Part shown: one piece after another, positions 27,348 to 36,352 of the stretch
Layout of the letters: every line of letters begins with the position of its first letter
Position numbering within the stretch: the stretch's first letter is position 1
Assembly: GCF_001685355.1 (NCBI RefSeq)
Contig: NZ_CP016438.1
Coordinates: 7,626,001 to 7,690,000 of the forward strand
Length of the DNA: 64,000 nt
Reading direction: 5' to 3'
Origin: Streptomyces lincolnensis
GTDB lineage: Bacteria; Actinomycetota; Actinomycetes; Streptomycetales; Streptomycetaceae
Made by a program: the position numbers and the translations under genes
Notes under the pieces: model-generated
The model's database searches: none
The model's input: only the letters and a program-made list of their open reading frames with translations
Told to the model about the DNA's origin: nothing

Positions 27348-28424
27348 TCAAACCACACCCGGCAGCCAGTCGAGCTGGCGGCGCACATGCACCGCGTCGC
27401 CGCCCTCGTGGCCGTTGTACGGATAGGCGTGGATCTCCTTGCGGGGCGGCGCGTCCTGGGGCCGCCGCCCGTCCTGGGCCGGTGCGTTCTGGGCCCGTGC
27501 GCCACTGGTCCGCGCACCGTGGGGCAGTGAACCGTGGGGCCGTGAACCGCCCAGCTCGCCGTACCGGTTGAAGGCGGCGTACGCACCGCTCGGCGGGCAC
27601 ACCGTGTCGCGCAGGCCGACCCCGAAGTGGGCCGAGGCCCGGGCGCGGCGGGCGAAGGAGATGCCCTCCAGGTACGCGAGGGTGCGGTAGGCCGCCTCCT
27701 CCGCTCCCCGGTGGACCGAGAGATAGGCGGTGATCTCGCCGTACGGGGCCGCGTCGGTGAGGTCGAGCGCGCGCCGGATCCCGCACAGGAAGGGGGCGGT
27801 GACCAGCACCGCCGCCAGGTCCGGTACCAGTCCCGCGACGGCCAGGGCGAGGCCGCCGCCCTGGCTGTTGCCCACGGCCACCGTCCGGCCCGCGTCCACG
27901 CCGGGCAGCGCGCGCACGGCGGTCACCGCGCGGACCGCGTCCGTGATCAGACGGCGGTAGTGGTGGTCCTGGGGTGCGAGCAGCCCTCGTACCGCCGGGC
28001 CGGGACCGCCCGGGGCGGCCGCGTGCGGGTCCGGGGTGTCGCCTCCGCAGCCGTACTGGTCCCCCTGGCCCCGGTTGTCCATGAGCAGATGCGCGTACCC
28101 GGCGTTCACCCAGGTCAGCCGCTCGTGCGGAAGGCCGCGCCCGCGGCCGTACCCGGCGTACTCGACGACGGCCGGGAGGGGCTCGCGCACCCCGGCGGGC
28201 CGGCTGTACCAGGCGCGGACCGGGTCGCCGGCGAATCCGCGGAAGGTCACGTCCCAACTCTCGGTGAGCCGCAGGCCGTTCGGCACCGGACGTACCGAGA
28301 CGAGAGGATCCGCCTGACCTGCCTCCTTCAGCGTGCTCAGCCAGAACTCGTCGAAATCGGCGGGCTCTTCGAGTTCCGCCCGATAGTGCTCCAGTTCGTT
28401 CGGCGGCAGGTCGAAGGCGGGCAC
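27348..28424 (-). CDS. CE7 acetylxylan esterase / cephalosporin-C deacetylase family
   Basis: A 358-aa alpha/beta hydrolase of the AXE1 family, which removes acetyl groups from xylo-oligosaccharides inside the cell. The nucleophile Ser is in VGNSQGGGLAL, the catalytic Asp region is LRDTVCPPSGAYAAFNRY, and the His is in YNGHEGG. No signal peptide is present. The GTG at 28424 follows GAGGTG; upstream in-frame codons lack homology. An unusual ~38-residue Ala/Pro/Gly-rich insertion (SRPHGSLPHGARTSGARAQ...) separates the Asp and His motifs, arising from short DNA repeats. It is divergent from the sugar ABC operon. Confidence 0.88.
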   Translation of the reverse strand: MPAFDLPPNELEHYRAELEEPADFDEFWLSTLKEAGQADPLVSVRPVPNGLRLTESWDVTFRGFAGDPVRAWYSRPAGVREPLPAVVEYAGYGRGRGLPHERLTWVNAGYAHLLMDNRGQGDQYGCGGDTPDPHAAAPGGPGPAVRGLLAPQDHHYRRLITDAVRAVTAVRALPGVDAGRTVAVGNSQGGGLALAVAGLVPDLAAVLVTAPFLCGIRRALDLTDAAPYGEITAYLSVHRGAEEAAYRTLAYLEGISFARRARASAHFGVGLRDTVCPPSGAYAAFNRYGELGGSRPHGSLPHGARTSGARAQNAPAQDGRRPQDAPPRKEIHAYPYNGHEGGDAVHVRRQLDWLPGVV

Positions 28425-28555
28425 GGGACACCTCGCAGGAGTCGGAGGGCAAAGGGAAACTTGCGGAGACAGTGGCACCGGATCCTCGGGTTCTACCCCG
28501 CTCCGAGGCGACTCCAACTCCCCGGATATGCGGCGGCAGACCGCTGCTCAACCCA

Positions 28556-28584
28556 TTGACAGCGCTTTCTGAGTGCCCTTAAGT
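28556..28584 (+). promoter_or_regulatory. Promoter of the sugar ABC operon
   Basis: TTGACA (28556-28561), 17-bp spacer, TTAAGT (28579-28584): a good housekeeping-sigma promoter about 70 bp before the first permease gene. Confidence 0.55.
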
Positions 28585-28609
28585 TGCCGCGCAGTTACCG
28601 GTAGAAGCT

Positions 28610-28620
28610 CGAAAGTTTCG
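28610..28620. promoter_or_regulatory. CGAAAGTTTCG palindrome upstream of the sugar ABC operon
   Basis: An 11-bp perfect palindrome (CGAAA-G-TTTCG) just downstream of the predicted promoter, well placed for a LacI-type repressor. It resembles the CGAAA elements described upstream of Streptomyces xylanase genes, which fits the neighbouring xylan-degrading enzymes. Confidence 0.6.
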
Positions 28621-28652
28621 GTTCCACGTCTCCGTCATGGGAGGACCGAGCA

Positions 28653-29636
28653 ATGAGCACCACCACCAAGTCGGCCTCTCCGCCCGGACTCCAGAAGCCA
28701 CCCGGAGCCGATCCGCCCCCACCGCCGACCTCCCGTACCGGCTGGCGCCGCGCACTGCGCCGGGACTGGCAGCTGTACTCGCTGGCGGTTCTGCCGCTGC
28801 TGTTCTTCCTGGTCTTCCGCTATCTGCCGATGATCGGCAACGTGATCGCCTTCCGGCGCTTCGAGCCCGGCGGTTCGATCTTCGGCGAGCAGTGGGTGGG
28901 CCTGCGCTATGTCGAGATGTTCCTCAGCGACCCGACCTTCTGGCAGGTGTTCCGCAACACCCTGTGGCTGGGCGGGCTCACCCTCGTCTTCTGCTTCCCG
29001 ATCCCGATCGTGCTGGCGCTGCTGCTGAACGAGGTGCGCCGGCGCTCCCTGAAGCGGTTCGTGCAGTCGGTGTCGTACCTCCCGCACTTCCTGTCGATCG
29101 TCATCGTCGCGGGCATCACCATGCAGATGCTCGCCACGGAGGGCCCGGTCAACCTCGTGCTCGGCTGGTTCGGCCACGACCCGATCCGGTTCATCCAGGA
29201 ACCCGAGTGGTTCCGCACGATCTACGTCGGCTCGGAGATCTGGCAGACCGCGGGCTGGGGCACGATCCTCTACCTCGCCGCGCTCACCACGATCGACGAG
29301 GACCTGTACGAGGCCGCGCGCATCGACGGGGCCAACCGCTGGCAGCAGACCTGGCACGTCACCCTGCCCGGCATCCGCCCCACCATGATCACGCTGCTGA
29401 TCCTCAACGTCGGCACCTTCCTCGCCGTCGGCTTCGAGAAGGTCCTGCTGCTGTACAACCCGCTGACCTACCAGACCTCCGACGTGATCTCCACATACGT
29501 CTACCGGACCGGTGTCGAGTCCAACAGCTTCAGCTACGCCGCCGCCATCGGCCTGTTCGAGGCGGTCATCGGCCTGGTCCTGATCACGTCCGCCAACACG
29601 CTCTCGCGCCGCACAGTGGGGACCAGCCTGTGGTGA
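28653..29636 (+). CDS. Sugar ABC transporter permease, LplB type
   Basis: A 327-aa membrane protein with six transmembrane helices after a Pro-rich cytosolic N-terminus. The ABC-permease EAA loop is EAARIDGANRWQQTWHVTLPGI. It is related to LplB/YtcP-system permeases that import oligosaccharides or uronic-acid sugars. A GGAG ribosome site precedes the ATG. It overlaps the next permease by GTGA. The operon has no ATPase gene; in Streptomyces such importers are energised by the shared ATPase MsiK. Confidence 0.93.
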   Translation: MSTTTKSASPPGLQKPPGADPPPPPTSRTGWRRALRRDWQLYSLAVLPLLFFLVFRYLPMIGNVIAFRRFEPGGSIFGEQWVGLRYVEMFLSDPTFWQVFRNTLWLGGLTLVFCFPIPIVLALLLNEVRRRSLKRFVQSVSYLPHFLSIVIVAGITMQMLATEGPVNLVLGWFGHDPIRFIQEPEWFRTIYVGSEIWQTAGWGTILYLAALTTIDEDLYEAARIDGANRWQQTWHVTLPGIRPTMITLLILNVGTFLAVGFEKVLLLYNPLTYQTSDVISTYVYRTGVESNSFSYAAAIGLFEAVIGLVLITSANTLSRRTVGTSLW

Positions 29637-30502
29637 AGCCGAGCCCTTCCTACCGCGTCTTCCAGGGCGTCAACGGGGTGATCCTCACCCTCGTCGTGAT
29701 CGTGACCCTGTACCCCTTCGTCAACATCGTCGCGCGGTCCTTCAGCGGGGAACGCCAGATCCGGGCCGGTGAAGTGACCCTGTGGCCCAAGGGGTTCAAC
29801 CTCACCACGTACAAGATCGTGTTCCAGGACGCGATGTTCTGGCGCAACTACGGCAACACCGTGCTCTACACGGTCGTATCGACGGCCGTGGCCATGCTTC
29901 TGACGACCTGTTACGCCTACGTCCTGTCGAAGAGGCACCTCAAGGGGCGCACCGCGCTGATCGGCATCGCCGTGTTCACGATGTTCTTCACCGGCGGTCT
30001 GATCCCCAACTACGTCCTGATCACCACGTTCGGCCTGAAGAACAGCGTCTGGGCCATCGCGCTGCCCAACGCGATCAGTGTCTTCAACCTGCTGGTGATG
30101 AAGGCCTTCTTCGAGAGCCTGCCCACCGAGTTGGAGGAGGCCGCGCAGATCGACGGACTGAGCACCTACGGCATCCTGCTCAGGATCGTGCTGCCGCTGT
30201 CCAAGGCGGTCGTCGCGACCATGGTGCTCTTCTACACGGTGTCCTACTGGAACTCCTGGTTCAGCGCGTTCCTCTACATGGACCGCACCGACCTGATGCC
30301 CGTCACCGTCTACCTGCGCAACATCATCGCCGGCGCCACCACCGGCGGCAACGCCGGAGCCACCGACGCCCAGCTCAGCCAGGTCGGCGCGAGCATCCAG
30401 GCGGTCACCATCGTGCTCACCGCGCTGCCGATCCTCTGCGTGTACCCGTTCGTCCAGCGCTATTTCGTCTCGGGCGTGATGCTCGGCGCGGTCAAGGGCT
30501 GA
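29633..30502 (+). CDS. Sugar ABC transporter permease, YtcP type
   Basis: A 289-aa second permease with six helices and the EAA motif EEAAQIDGLSTYGILLRIVLPL. It forms the membrane channel together with the LplB-type partner encoded immediately upstream. The start is the GTG overlapping the preceding stop; a second GTG one codon earlier (29630) has better spacing from the GGGGA and cannot be excluded. Confidence 0.92.
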   Translation: MKPSPSYRVFQGVNGVILTLVVIVTLYPFVNIVARSFSGERQIRAGEVTLWPKGFNLTTYKIVFQDAMFWRNYGNTVLYTVVSTAVAMLLTTCYAYVLSKRHLKGRTALIGIAVFTMFFTGGLIPNYVLITTFGLKNSVWAIALPNAISVFNLLVMKAFFESLPTELEEAAQIDGLSTYGILLRIVLPLSKAVVATMVLFYTVSYWNSWFSAFLYMDRTDLMPVTVYLRNIIAGATTGGNAGATDAQLSQVGASIQAVTIVLTALPILCVYPFVQRYFVSGVMLGAVKG

Positions 30503-30539
30503 CGGCCCGCCCCTTCCCCTACGGAACAAAGGAGTGTCC

Positions 30540-32195
30540 GTGAAGAACTCAGGAGAGCTGTCGCGCCGTCAGATCCTGGCCGCGGCCGGCTTCATAGGCC
30601 TCGCCACCCTCACCGGCTGCGGCAGCGGTGACGACGGCGGGGACACCAAGGACCTGACGAAGAAGCAGAACGGCGCGATGAAGAACTACCGCGCCGGACA
30701 GCAGTTCAAGGCCGCCAAGCCGCTGTCCTTCTCGGTCCTGCACAACAACAACCCCGTCTACCCGATGAAGGACGACTGGCTGTTCTGGAAGGAGGTCGCC
30801 AAGCGCACCGGCGTCACCCTGAAGCCCGTCGACGTCCCGCTCACGGACTACGAGAAGAAGCGCAGCGTCCTCATCGGCTCGGGCGACGCCCCCGTGCTGA
30901 TCCCCAAGACGTACCACCCCTCCGAGGTGGCCTTCGTGTCGTCGGGCGCGATCCTGCCGGTCAGCGAGTACGTGCACCTGATGCCCAACTACCGGGCGAA
31001 GGTGAAGAAGTGGAAGCTGGAGCCGGAGCTCGACTCCATCCGGCAGTCCGACGGCAAGTACTACCTGCTGCCCGGCCTGCACGAGAAGGCCAAGTCGGGC
31101 TACTCGCTGTCCTTCCGCACGGACGTCCTCGACCGGCTCGGCCTGACCCTGCCCGAGACGTGGGACCAGGTGTACGACGTCCTGAAGGCGATCAAGGCCG
31201 AGTACCCCGACAAGTACCCCTGGACCGACCGCTGGAGCACCAACACCCCCTTCCCGTGCGGGGCGCTGTTCAGTTACCTGGGCCAGGCGTACGGGGTCAA
31301 GGCGGGCTGGTCGTACGACAACGTCACCTTCGACACCGGCGCGGGGAAGTTCGTCTTCAACGCCACGACGGACCGCTACCGCCAGATGATCGAGTTCCTG
31401 CGGAAGATCGTCGCCGAGAAGCTGCTGGACCCGGAGAGCTTCACCCAGCAGGACGACCAGGCCACGCAGAAGCTGCTGGCCGAGAAGTCCTATGTGATCA
31501 GCGCCAATCCGCAGGAGCTGGTGCAGAACTACCGCTACAACCTGGAGAAGCAGGTCAAGGGCGCGAAGATCGAGATGGTCCCGGTGCCTCTCGGACCGGC
31601 CGGCCCGGTGGTGCTGGGCGGCACCCGCCTGGAGAACGGCGTCATGGTCTCCAGCAAGGCGCTCAAGAGCGACACCTTCGTCGCGATGATGCAGTTCGTG
31701 GACTGGCTCTGGTACTCCGACGAGGGCCAGAAGTTCTGCAAGTGGGGCGTCCAGGGCGTCACCTACACCGAGTCCGGCGACCGGTACACACTGGAGCCCG
31801 GCATCGCGCTCATGGGCTCCGACCCGGACGCCCCGAAGGACCTTCAGAAGGACTACGGCTTCTTCAACGGCGTCTTCACCTACGGCGGCAGCTGGGCCCT
31901 GGTCTCCTCCTCCTTCAGCCCGGACGAGAAGAAGTTCCAGGACGTCATGACCCAGCGCCGGCAACTGCCCATCGACCCGGCCCACCCGCTCCAGTCCATG
32001 GAGCAGGAACAGGCCACGCTCTGGGACACCCCGCTGAAGGACCACGCCATCCAGAACACCCTCAAGTTCGTCCTCGGCAAGCGCCCGATGTCCGAATGGG
32101 ACGCCTACGTCGCCGAGTTGAAGGCGAAGAACATGGACCGGCTGATCGACGTGCACAACAAGGCGTACGACCGCTACCGCAAGGAGAACGGGTGA
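30540..32195 (+). CDS. Extracellular sugar-binding lipoprotein
   Basis: A 551-aa solute-binding protein. A twin-arginine-like signal (SRRQILAAAGF) ends in the lipobox LTGC with the lipid-attached Cys at residue 27. It then forms a two-lobed binding protein of the large (~550 aa) LplA/YtcQ type that pairs with LplB/YtcP permeases. GTG at 30540 is chosen because AAAGGAG lies five bases upstream; an in-frame GTG at 30534 overlaps that site. The ligand is unknown; linked GH42, GH67 and acetyl esterase genes suggest a plant-wall oligosaccharide. It is coupled to the next gene by GTGA. Confidence 0.93.
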   Translation: MKNSGELSRRQILAAAGFIGLATLTGCGSGDDGGDTKDLTKKQNGAMKNYRAGQQFKAAKPLSFSVLHNNNPVYPMKDDWLFWKEVAKRTGVTLKPVDVPLTDYEKKRSVLIGSGDAPVLIPKTYHPSEVAFVSSGAILPVSEYVHLMPNYRAKVKKWKLEPELDSIRQSDGKYYLLPGLHEKAKSGYSLSFRTDVLDRLGLTLPETWDQVYDVLKAIKAEYPDKYPWTDRWSTNTPFPCGALFSYLGQAYGVKAGWSYDNVTFDTGAGKFVFNATTDRYRQMIEFLRKIVAEKLLDPESFTQQDDQATQKLLAEKSYVISANPQELVQNYRYNLEKQVKGAKIEMVPVPLGPAGPVVLGGTRLENGVMVSSKALKSDTFVAMMQFVDWLWYSDEGQKFCKWGVQGVTYTESGDRYTLEPGIALMGSDPDAPKDLQKDYGFFNGVFTYGGSWALVSSSFSPDEKKFQDVMTQRRQLPIDPAHPLQSMEQEQATLWDTPLKDHAIQNTLKFVLGKRPMSEWDAYVAELKAKNMDRLIDVHNKAYDRYRKENG

Positions 32196-32869
32196 GCACG
32201 TCCGTCACCTTCGGGGCGGGGGCCCTTTCCCGTGCCGCCGCCCTGGTCCACACCCTCGTCACCGTCGAGGCGCTGCTCCTCGCCGCCGCCTCACCGGGCC
32301 TGGCCGCACTGCTGCTGGTGGGCCGCGACCCGGCCAACCTGCCGCTGGCCGCCGTATGCCTGCTGCCCCTCGGCCCCGCCCTCTCCGCCGCCCTGTACGC
32401 GCTGCACCACCGCGACCGCGATCTCACCGACCTGCACCCGGCCCGCGCCTACCTGCGCGGCTGGCGGCTCAACGCGCTCCCGGCGCTGAAGCTGTGGACG
32501 CCGCTGCTGGCCTGGCTCACCGTGATCGCGTTCACGCTGACCCACTTCCCGGCCACCGGCCTGCCCGGCTGGTGGGCGGTGCTGCTCGCGGGCACCGGCG
32601 CCGTCTCGCTGCTGTGGGGTGCGCACGCCCTGGTGCTCACCTCGCTGTTCACCTTCCGCGCCCGTGACACCGCCCGCCTCGCCGGGTACTTCCTGCTCCG
32701 GCACGGCCGCGCCACCCTCGGCGCCGCCTCCCTGCTCGTCCTGACCGCCGCTCTCACCGCCCTGCTGACCGAGGCCCTGCCCGCCCTGCTGGCCGCACCC
32801 CTGCTGCTGTCCCTGCTGCACAGCGGCCGCCCGGTGATCGCCGAGACCCAGGAGGACTTCACCGCATGA
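32192..32869 (+). CDS. DUF624 / YesL-family membrane protein
   Basis: A 225-aa protein with five to six hydrophobic helices, related to YesL (DUF624). This family is typically encoded with LplABC-type sugar importers and GH genes for pectin or uronate-containing glycans. The biochemical role is unknown; an accessory role in transport is inferred from constant association. GTGA overlap upstream and ATGA overlap downstream place it firmly in the operon. Confidence 0.82.
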   Translation: MSTSVTFGAGALSRAAALVHTLVTVEALLLAAASPGLAALLLVGRDPANLPLAAVCLLPLGPALSAALYALHHRDRDLTDLHPARAYLRGWRLNALPALKLWTPLLAWLTVIAFTLTHFPATGLPGWWAVLLAGTGAVSLLWGAHALVLTSLFTFRARDTARLAGYFLLRHGRATLGAASLLVLTAALTALLTEALPALLAAPLLLSLLHSGRPVIAETQEDFTA

Positions 32870-34869
32870 CGTCCAAGATCCGGTACGGCGGTGACTACAA
32901 CCCCGAGCAATGGCCCGAGGAGGTCTGGGACGAGGACCACCGGCTGTTCACGCGGGCCGGCATCGACACCCTCACGGTCGGTGTCTTCTCCTGGGCCCTG
33001 ACCCAACCCGCCCCGGACACCTTCGACTTCACGGTCCTGGACCGCATCCTGGACCGGGCCGCCGCCGAGGGCCGCCAGGTCTGCCTGGCCACCGGCACGG
33101 CCGCCCTGCCGCCCTGGCTCGCGAAGCGGCACCCCGAGGTCAACCGCACCGACTTCGAGGGCCGCCGTCACCGCTACGGCCAGCGCCACAACTTCTGCCC
33201 CAGCTCACCGGCGTACCGCCGGCACGCCACGGCGCTGGCCGCCCTGCTCGCCGAACGGTACGCGCGGCACCCGGCGTTGCTCGCCTGGCACATCAACAAC
33301 GAGTACGGCGGCGCCTGTTACTGCGAGATGTGCGCCGACGCGTTCCGGACCTGGCTCCGGGACCGGTACGTCACCCTCGATGCCCTCAACGACGCCTGGT
33401 GCACGACCTTCTGGTCCCACCGCTACACCGACTTCGACGAGATCGAACCCCCGAGCGCGCTCACCGAGCACTGGCGCGGCCCCGACCACACCGCCTTCCA
33501 GGGCACCACCCTCGACTACTTCCGGTTCACCACCGACGCGCTGCTCGGCTGCTTCCTCGCCGAGAAGGAGGTGATCCGCGCCCACGACCCGGACACCCCC
33601 GTCACCACCAACTTCATGGGCATGTTCCGCCCCCTCGACTACCACCGCTGGGCGCCCCACCTCGACTTCGCCTCCTGGGACAGCTACCCGCCCCTGGACG
33701 CCCCGCCGACCTGGCCCGCCCTGGCCCACGACCTGATGCGGGGCCTGAAGGACGGCGCCCCCTTCTGGCTGATGGAGCAGACCCCGTCCACCACCGCCTG
33801 CCGAGACGTCAACCCCCTGAGACGACCAGGGGAGTTGCGCCTGGCCACCTACCAGGCGATCGCCCACGGCGCCGACGCGGCCCTCTACTTCCAGATGCGC
33901 GCCTCACGCGGCGCCTGCGAGAAGTACCACGGGGCGGTCATCGGCCACGCGGGCCGCGACGACACCCGCGTCTTCCGTGAAGTCGCCGCGATCGGCCGAG
34001 AGTTCGCGGAACTCGGTGACATCACACTCGGCGCCCGCACCCCCGCCCGCACGGCCCTGCTCTTCGACTGGGACAGCTGGTGGGCCCTGGAGATCTCCGA
34101 CGGCCCGTCCCGGCCGCTCAAGTACCAGAACGTCGTCCACGCCTACTACCGCGCCGCCCGCGAGGCCGGCGCCGACGTGGACGTGCTCCCGCAGACCGCC
34201 GACCTCACCGGCTACGACGTCGTCCTCGCCCCCGTCCTGCACATGGTCAAGGGCGACCTGGCCGGCCGACTCGAAGCGGTCGCCGCCCGCGGCGGCACGG
34301 TCCTGGCGACCTTCCTCTCGGGCCGCGTCGACGAGCACGACCGCGCCTTCCTCACCGACGTCCCCGGACCGCTCGCACCCCTCATGGGGATCCGCGTCGA
34401 CGAATGGGACTCCCGCCCGCCGGAGTTCGTCCAGCCCGTACCTGAGCTGTCCGCCGAGGCACGCCTCGTCTTCGAGATCGTGCTGCCACGCGGTGCCGAA
34501 CCGGTCGCCACATACGGCACCGACTTCTACGCGGGCACCCCCGCCGTCACCCGCAACCGCTACGGCGAGCGTGGGGGCGAGGCTTGGTACGTCGCCACCG
34601 CCCTCGACCAGCCCGGCGTCGACCAGGTGGTACGGCGCGTCCTGGCCCGCCACGACCTCATTGGCCCGTACGTCGAGCACCCGGGCCTGGAGACCGCCAC
34701 CCGCGTCGCCCCCGACGGCACCCGCGTCCTCTTCCTCCTCAACCACGCCACGCAGCCGGCCCGCCTGACCGCCCACGCCGCCGCGACCGACCTGCTGACC
34801 GGCAAGCGGGTCGAGGAGGGCGAAGCCCTGACCCTCGACCCGCTCGGTACCGCGATCCTGCGCCTTTAG
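32866..34869 (+). CDS. GH42 family glycosidase (beta-galactosidase type)
   Basis: A 667-aa intracellular enzyme of family GH42. It has the (beta/alpha)8 catalytic domain with acid/base Glu146 in HINNEYGG and nucleophile Glu304 in WLMEQTPS, a trimerisation domain (~390-600) and a C-terminal beta domain. Cys residues in NFCPSS and ACYCEMC match the zinc site of the family. There is no signal peptide. As last gene of the ABC operon it would hydrolyse the imported oligosaccharide. GH42 acts on beta-galactosides or alpha-L-arabinopyranosides; which one is not decidable. The TnpB element follows within ~30 bp. Confidence 0.93.
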   Translation: MTSKIRYGGDYNPEQWPEEVWDEDHRLFTRAGIDTLTVGVFSWALTQPAPDTFDFTVLDRILDRAAAEGRQVCLATGTAALPPWLAKRHPEVNRTDFEGRRHRYGQRHNFCPSSPAYRRHATALAALLAERYARHPALLAWHINNEYGGACYCEMCADAFRTWLRDRYVTLDALNDAWCTTFWSHRYTDFDEIEPPSALTEHWRGPDHTAFQGTTLDYFRFTTDALLGCFLAEKEVIRAHDPDTPVTTNFMGMFRPLDYHRWAPHLDFASWDSYPPLDAPPTWPALAHDLMRGLKDGAPFWLMEQTPSTTACRDVNPLRRPGELRLATYQAIAHGADAALYFQMRASRGACEKYHGAVIGHAGRDDTRVFREVAAIGREFAELGDITLGARTPARTALLFDWDSWWALEISDGPSRPLKYQNVVHAYYRAAREAGADVDVLPQTADLTGYDVVLAPVLHMVKGDLAGRLEAVAARGGTVLATFLSGRVDEHDRAFLTDVPGPLAPLMGIRVDEWDSRPPEFVQPVPELSAEARLVFEIVLPRGAEPVATYGTDFYAGTPAVTRNRYGERGGEAWYVATALDQPGVDQVVRRVLARHDLIGPYVEHPGLETATRVAPDGTRVLFLLNHATQPARLTAHAAATDLLTGKRVEEGEALTLDPLGTAILRL

Positions 34870-34896
34870 CAGCTTCAGCGGAATCTCGCGAGGAAT

Positions 34897-34916
34897 CCCG
34901 GGGCTTCAGCCCCGGG
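34897..34916. repeat. Left-end hairpin of the TnpB element
   Basis: CCCGGGGCTTCAGCCCCGGG, a perfect 8-bp stem with a 4-nt loop, 27 bp after the GH42 stop codon. It is the likely subterminal recognition hairpin for a TnpA supplied in trans. Confidence 0.65.
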
Positions 34917-35098
34917 AGGAATCGTGTCTGGCGAGGGCGACGCGGAGCATCGCGGCATCTGGGGTTCGGGCGCGGAGCGCCCGTAGGGCAGCTGACGGAG
35001 CAGGCGAAATCGAACGTCCGGACGGCTCGTCGCTGGATAGTGGGGCAGGTGTGCGGAAGTCGTCTGTTTGTGTGGCTGTGCTCGTAGGGTCGGGTGTC

Positions 35099-36352
35099 AT
35101 GAAGCTGGTGGTGCAGGTCAAACTGTTGCCGACGCCCGTGCAGGCGGCGGCGCTTGAGGCGACCCTGCATGCCTGCAACGAGGCGGCATCCTGGGTGTCC
35201 GGGGTGGCGTTCGAGAAGGATGTGAAGCGGAACTTCGCGCTGCGGGAGCACACCTACGCCGAGGTCAAGCAGCGGTGGGGGCTGGGGGCGCAGGCCGCTC
35301 AGCACGTCATCAAGAAGACCTGTGACGCCTACCGGACGCTGGCGGCGAATGCGAAGGCCGGGAACCTGGGCAAGCCGTGGTCGAAGCGGTATCGGCGGGC
35401 GGTGGAGAAGCCTGTCGTCTTCCGGCCGGAGGGCGCCCAGCCCTACGACGACCGGATGCTGTCCTGGCAGATCACCGAGCGTACGGTCTCTCTCTGGACG
35501 TTGTCGGGGCGGGTGAAGCGCGTGGCGTTCACCGCCTCCCCGGAGCAGCTGACCCGTCTGGCGCTGTACCGCAAGGGCGAGTCCGACCTCATCGCCCGGG
35601 ACGGCATGTGGTTGCTGAATGCCACCTGCGAGGTCCCCGAAGCCGAACCGGACAGCGCCCCGGCGGGCTTCCTCGGCCTCGACCTGGGCATCGTGAACAT
35701 CGCCACCACGTCGGACGGCGAGATCATGGCCGGGCGCGCTCTGAACCGGGGACGGCTGCGTGAGCGCACGCTGCGCACCAAGCTGCAGAAGAAGAACACC
35801 CCGTCCGCCAAGCGCCGGCTGAAGAAGCGGCGGCGCAAGGAGGCGCGGCGGGCGAAGGACATCAACCACAAGATCGCAAAGCATGTGGTGGCCGAGGCAG
35901 AACGCACCTCGCGCGGCATCGCCCTGGAAGACCTCACGGGTATCCGCGAGAGGGTCCGGCTTCGCAAGCCCCAACGGGCCACTCACTCAAGTTGGGCCTT
36001 CGCCCAGCTCGGCAATTTCATCGCGTACAAGGCCCGCAAGGCGGGAGTGCCGGTGGTGTACGTCGATCCGGCGTACACCTCGCGCACCTGCGCCGAATGT
36101 GGCCACATCGACAGAGCGAACCGGGTCTCCCAGGCGTGGTTCGCGTGCCGGTCCTGCGGATTCGTTGATCACGCGGACCGGAACAGCTCCCGCAACATCC
36201 GCCGGCGTGCGGAAGAGTTGTGGCGACGAGGGGCGCAGTCAACCGCCCCAGACCCACCCCCGATACCGGGGCGCGGGACAGGACGCAAGCGCAGCACCAC
36301 AACCAGTGGCGCCCGCTGTGCAAGCCCGGGAACTTTAGTCCCGGGTCGTTGA
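35099..36352 (+). CDS. tnpB: RNA-guided nuclease TnpB
   Basis: A 417-aa TnpB, the IS605-family ancestor of Cas12 nucleases. It shows a helix-turn-helix N-terminus and a split RuvC domain with catalytic Asp195 (LDLGIVNIAT), Glu277 (ALEDLTGI) and Asp360 (DHADRNSSRNI), plus the zinc ribbon CAEC...CRSC. All catalytic residues are present, so the protein may be active. The last ~50 codons, after the RuvC-III motif, run through the right end, where the guide RNA scaffold is expected, and include a rare TTA codon at 36335. The stop TGA directly abuts the GH67 stop codon. Confidence 0.93.
   Translation: MKLVVQVKLLPTPVQAAALEATLHACNEAASWVSGVAFEKDVKRNFALREHTYAEVKQRWGLGAQAAQHVIKKTCDAYRTLAANAKAGNLGKPWSKRYRRAVEKPVVFRPEGAQPYDDRMLSWQITERTVSLWTLSGRVKRVAFTASPEQLTRLALYRKGESDLIARDGMWLLNATCEVPEAEPDSAPAGFLGLDLGIVNIATTSDGEIMAGRALNRGRLRERTLRTKLQKKNTPSAKRRLKKRRRKEARRAKDINHKIAKHVVAEAERTSRGIALEDLTGIRERVRLRKPQRATHSSWAFAQLGNFIAYKARKAGVPVVYVDPAYTSRTCAECGHIDRANRVSQAWFACRSCGFVDHADRNSSRNIRRRAEELWRRGAQSTAPDPPPIPGRGTGRKRSTTTSGARCASPGTLVPGR
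36190..36352 (+). ncRNA. Probable omega RNA (TnpB guide RNA scaffold)
   Basis: Inferred from the family rule that the right end of IS605 elements, overlapping the 3' end of tnpB, is transcribed and processed into the guide scaffold. It ends with the CCCGGG hairpin at 36325-36345. The guide would be the flanking DNA immediately after the right end, i.e. the 3' terminus of the GH67 gene. Boundaries are approximate. Confidence 0.45.

Larger units (their letters stand above)
34870..36352 (+). mobile_element. IS200/IS605-group element with tnpB only
   Basis: A ~1.48-kb element between convergent GH42 and GH67 genes, with no tnpA. The left end has the hairpin CCCGGGGCTTCAGCCCCGGG (34897-34916); the right end has CCCGGG-N9-CCCGGG (36325-36345). 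Such imperfect subterminal hairpins are typical of IS200/IS605 ends, which lack inverted repeats. Exact boundaries cannot be fixed without an empty-site sequence. The 229-bp left end before tnpB has no gene. Both host genes are intact. Confidence 0.75.

Noticed and set aside
34870..35098. A tnpA remnant in the left end of the TnpB element
   Set aside because: No HUH or catalytic Tyr motif is readable on either strand; only the end hairpin is convincing.
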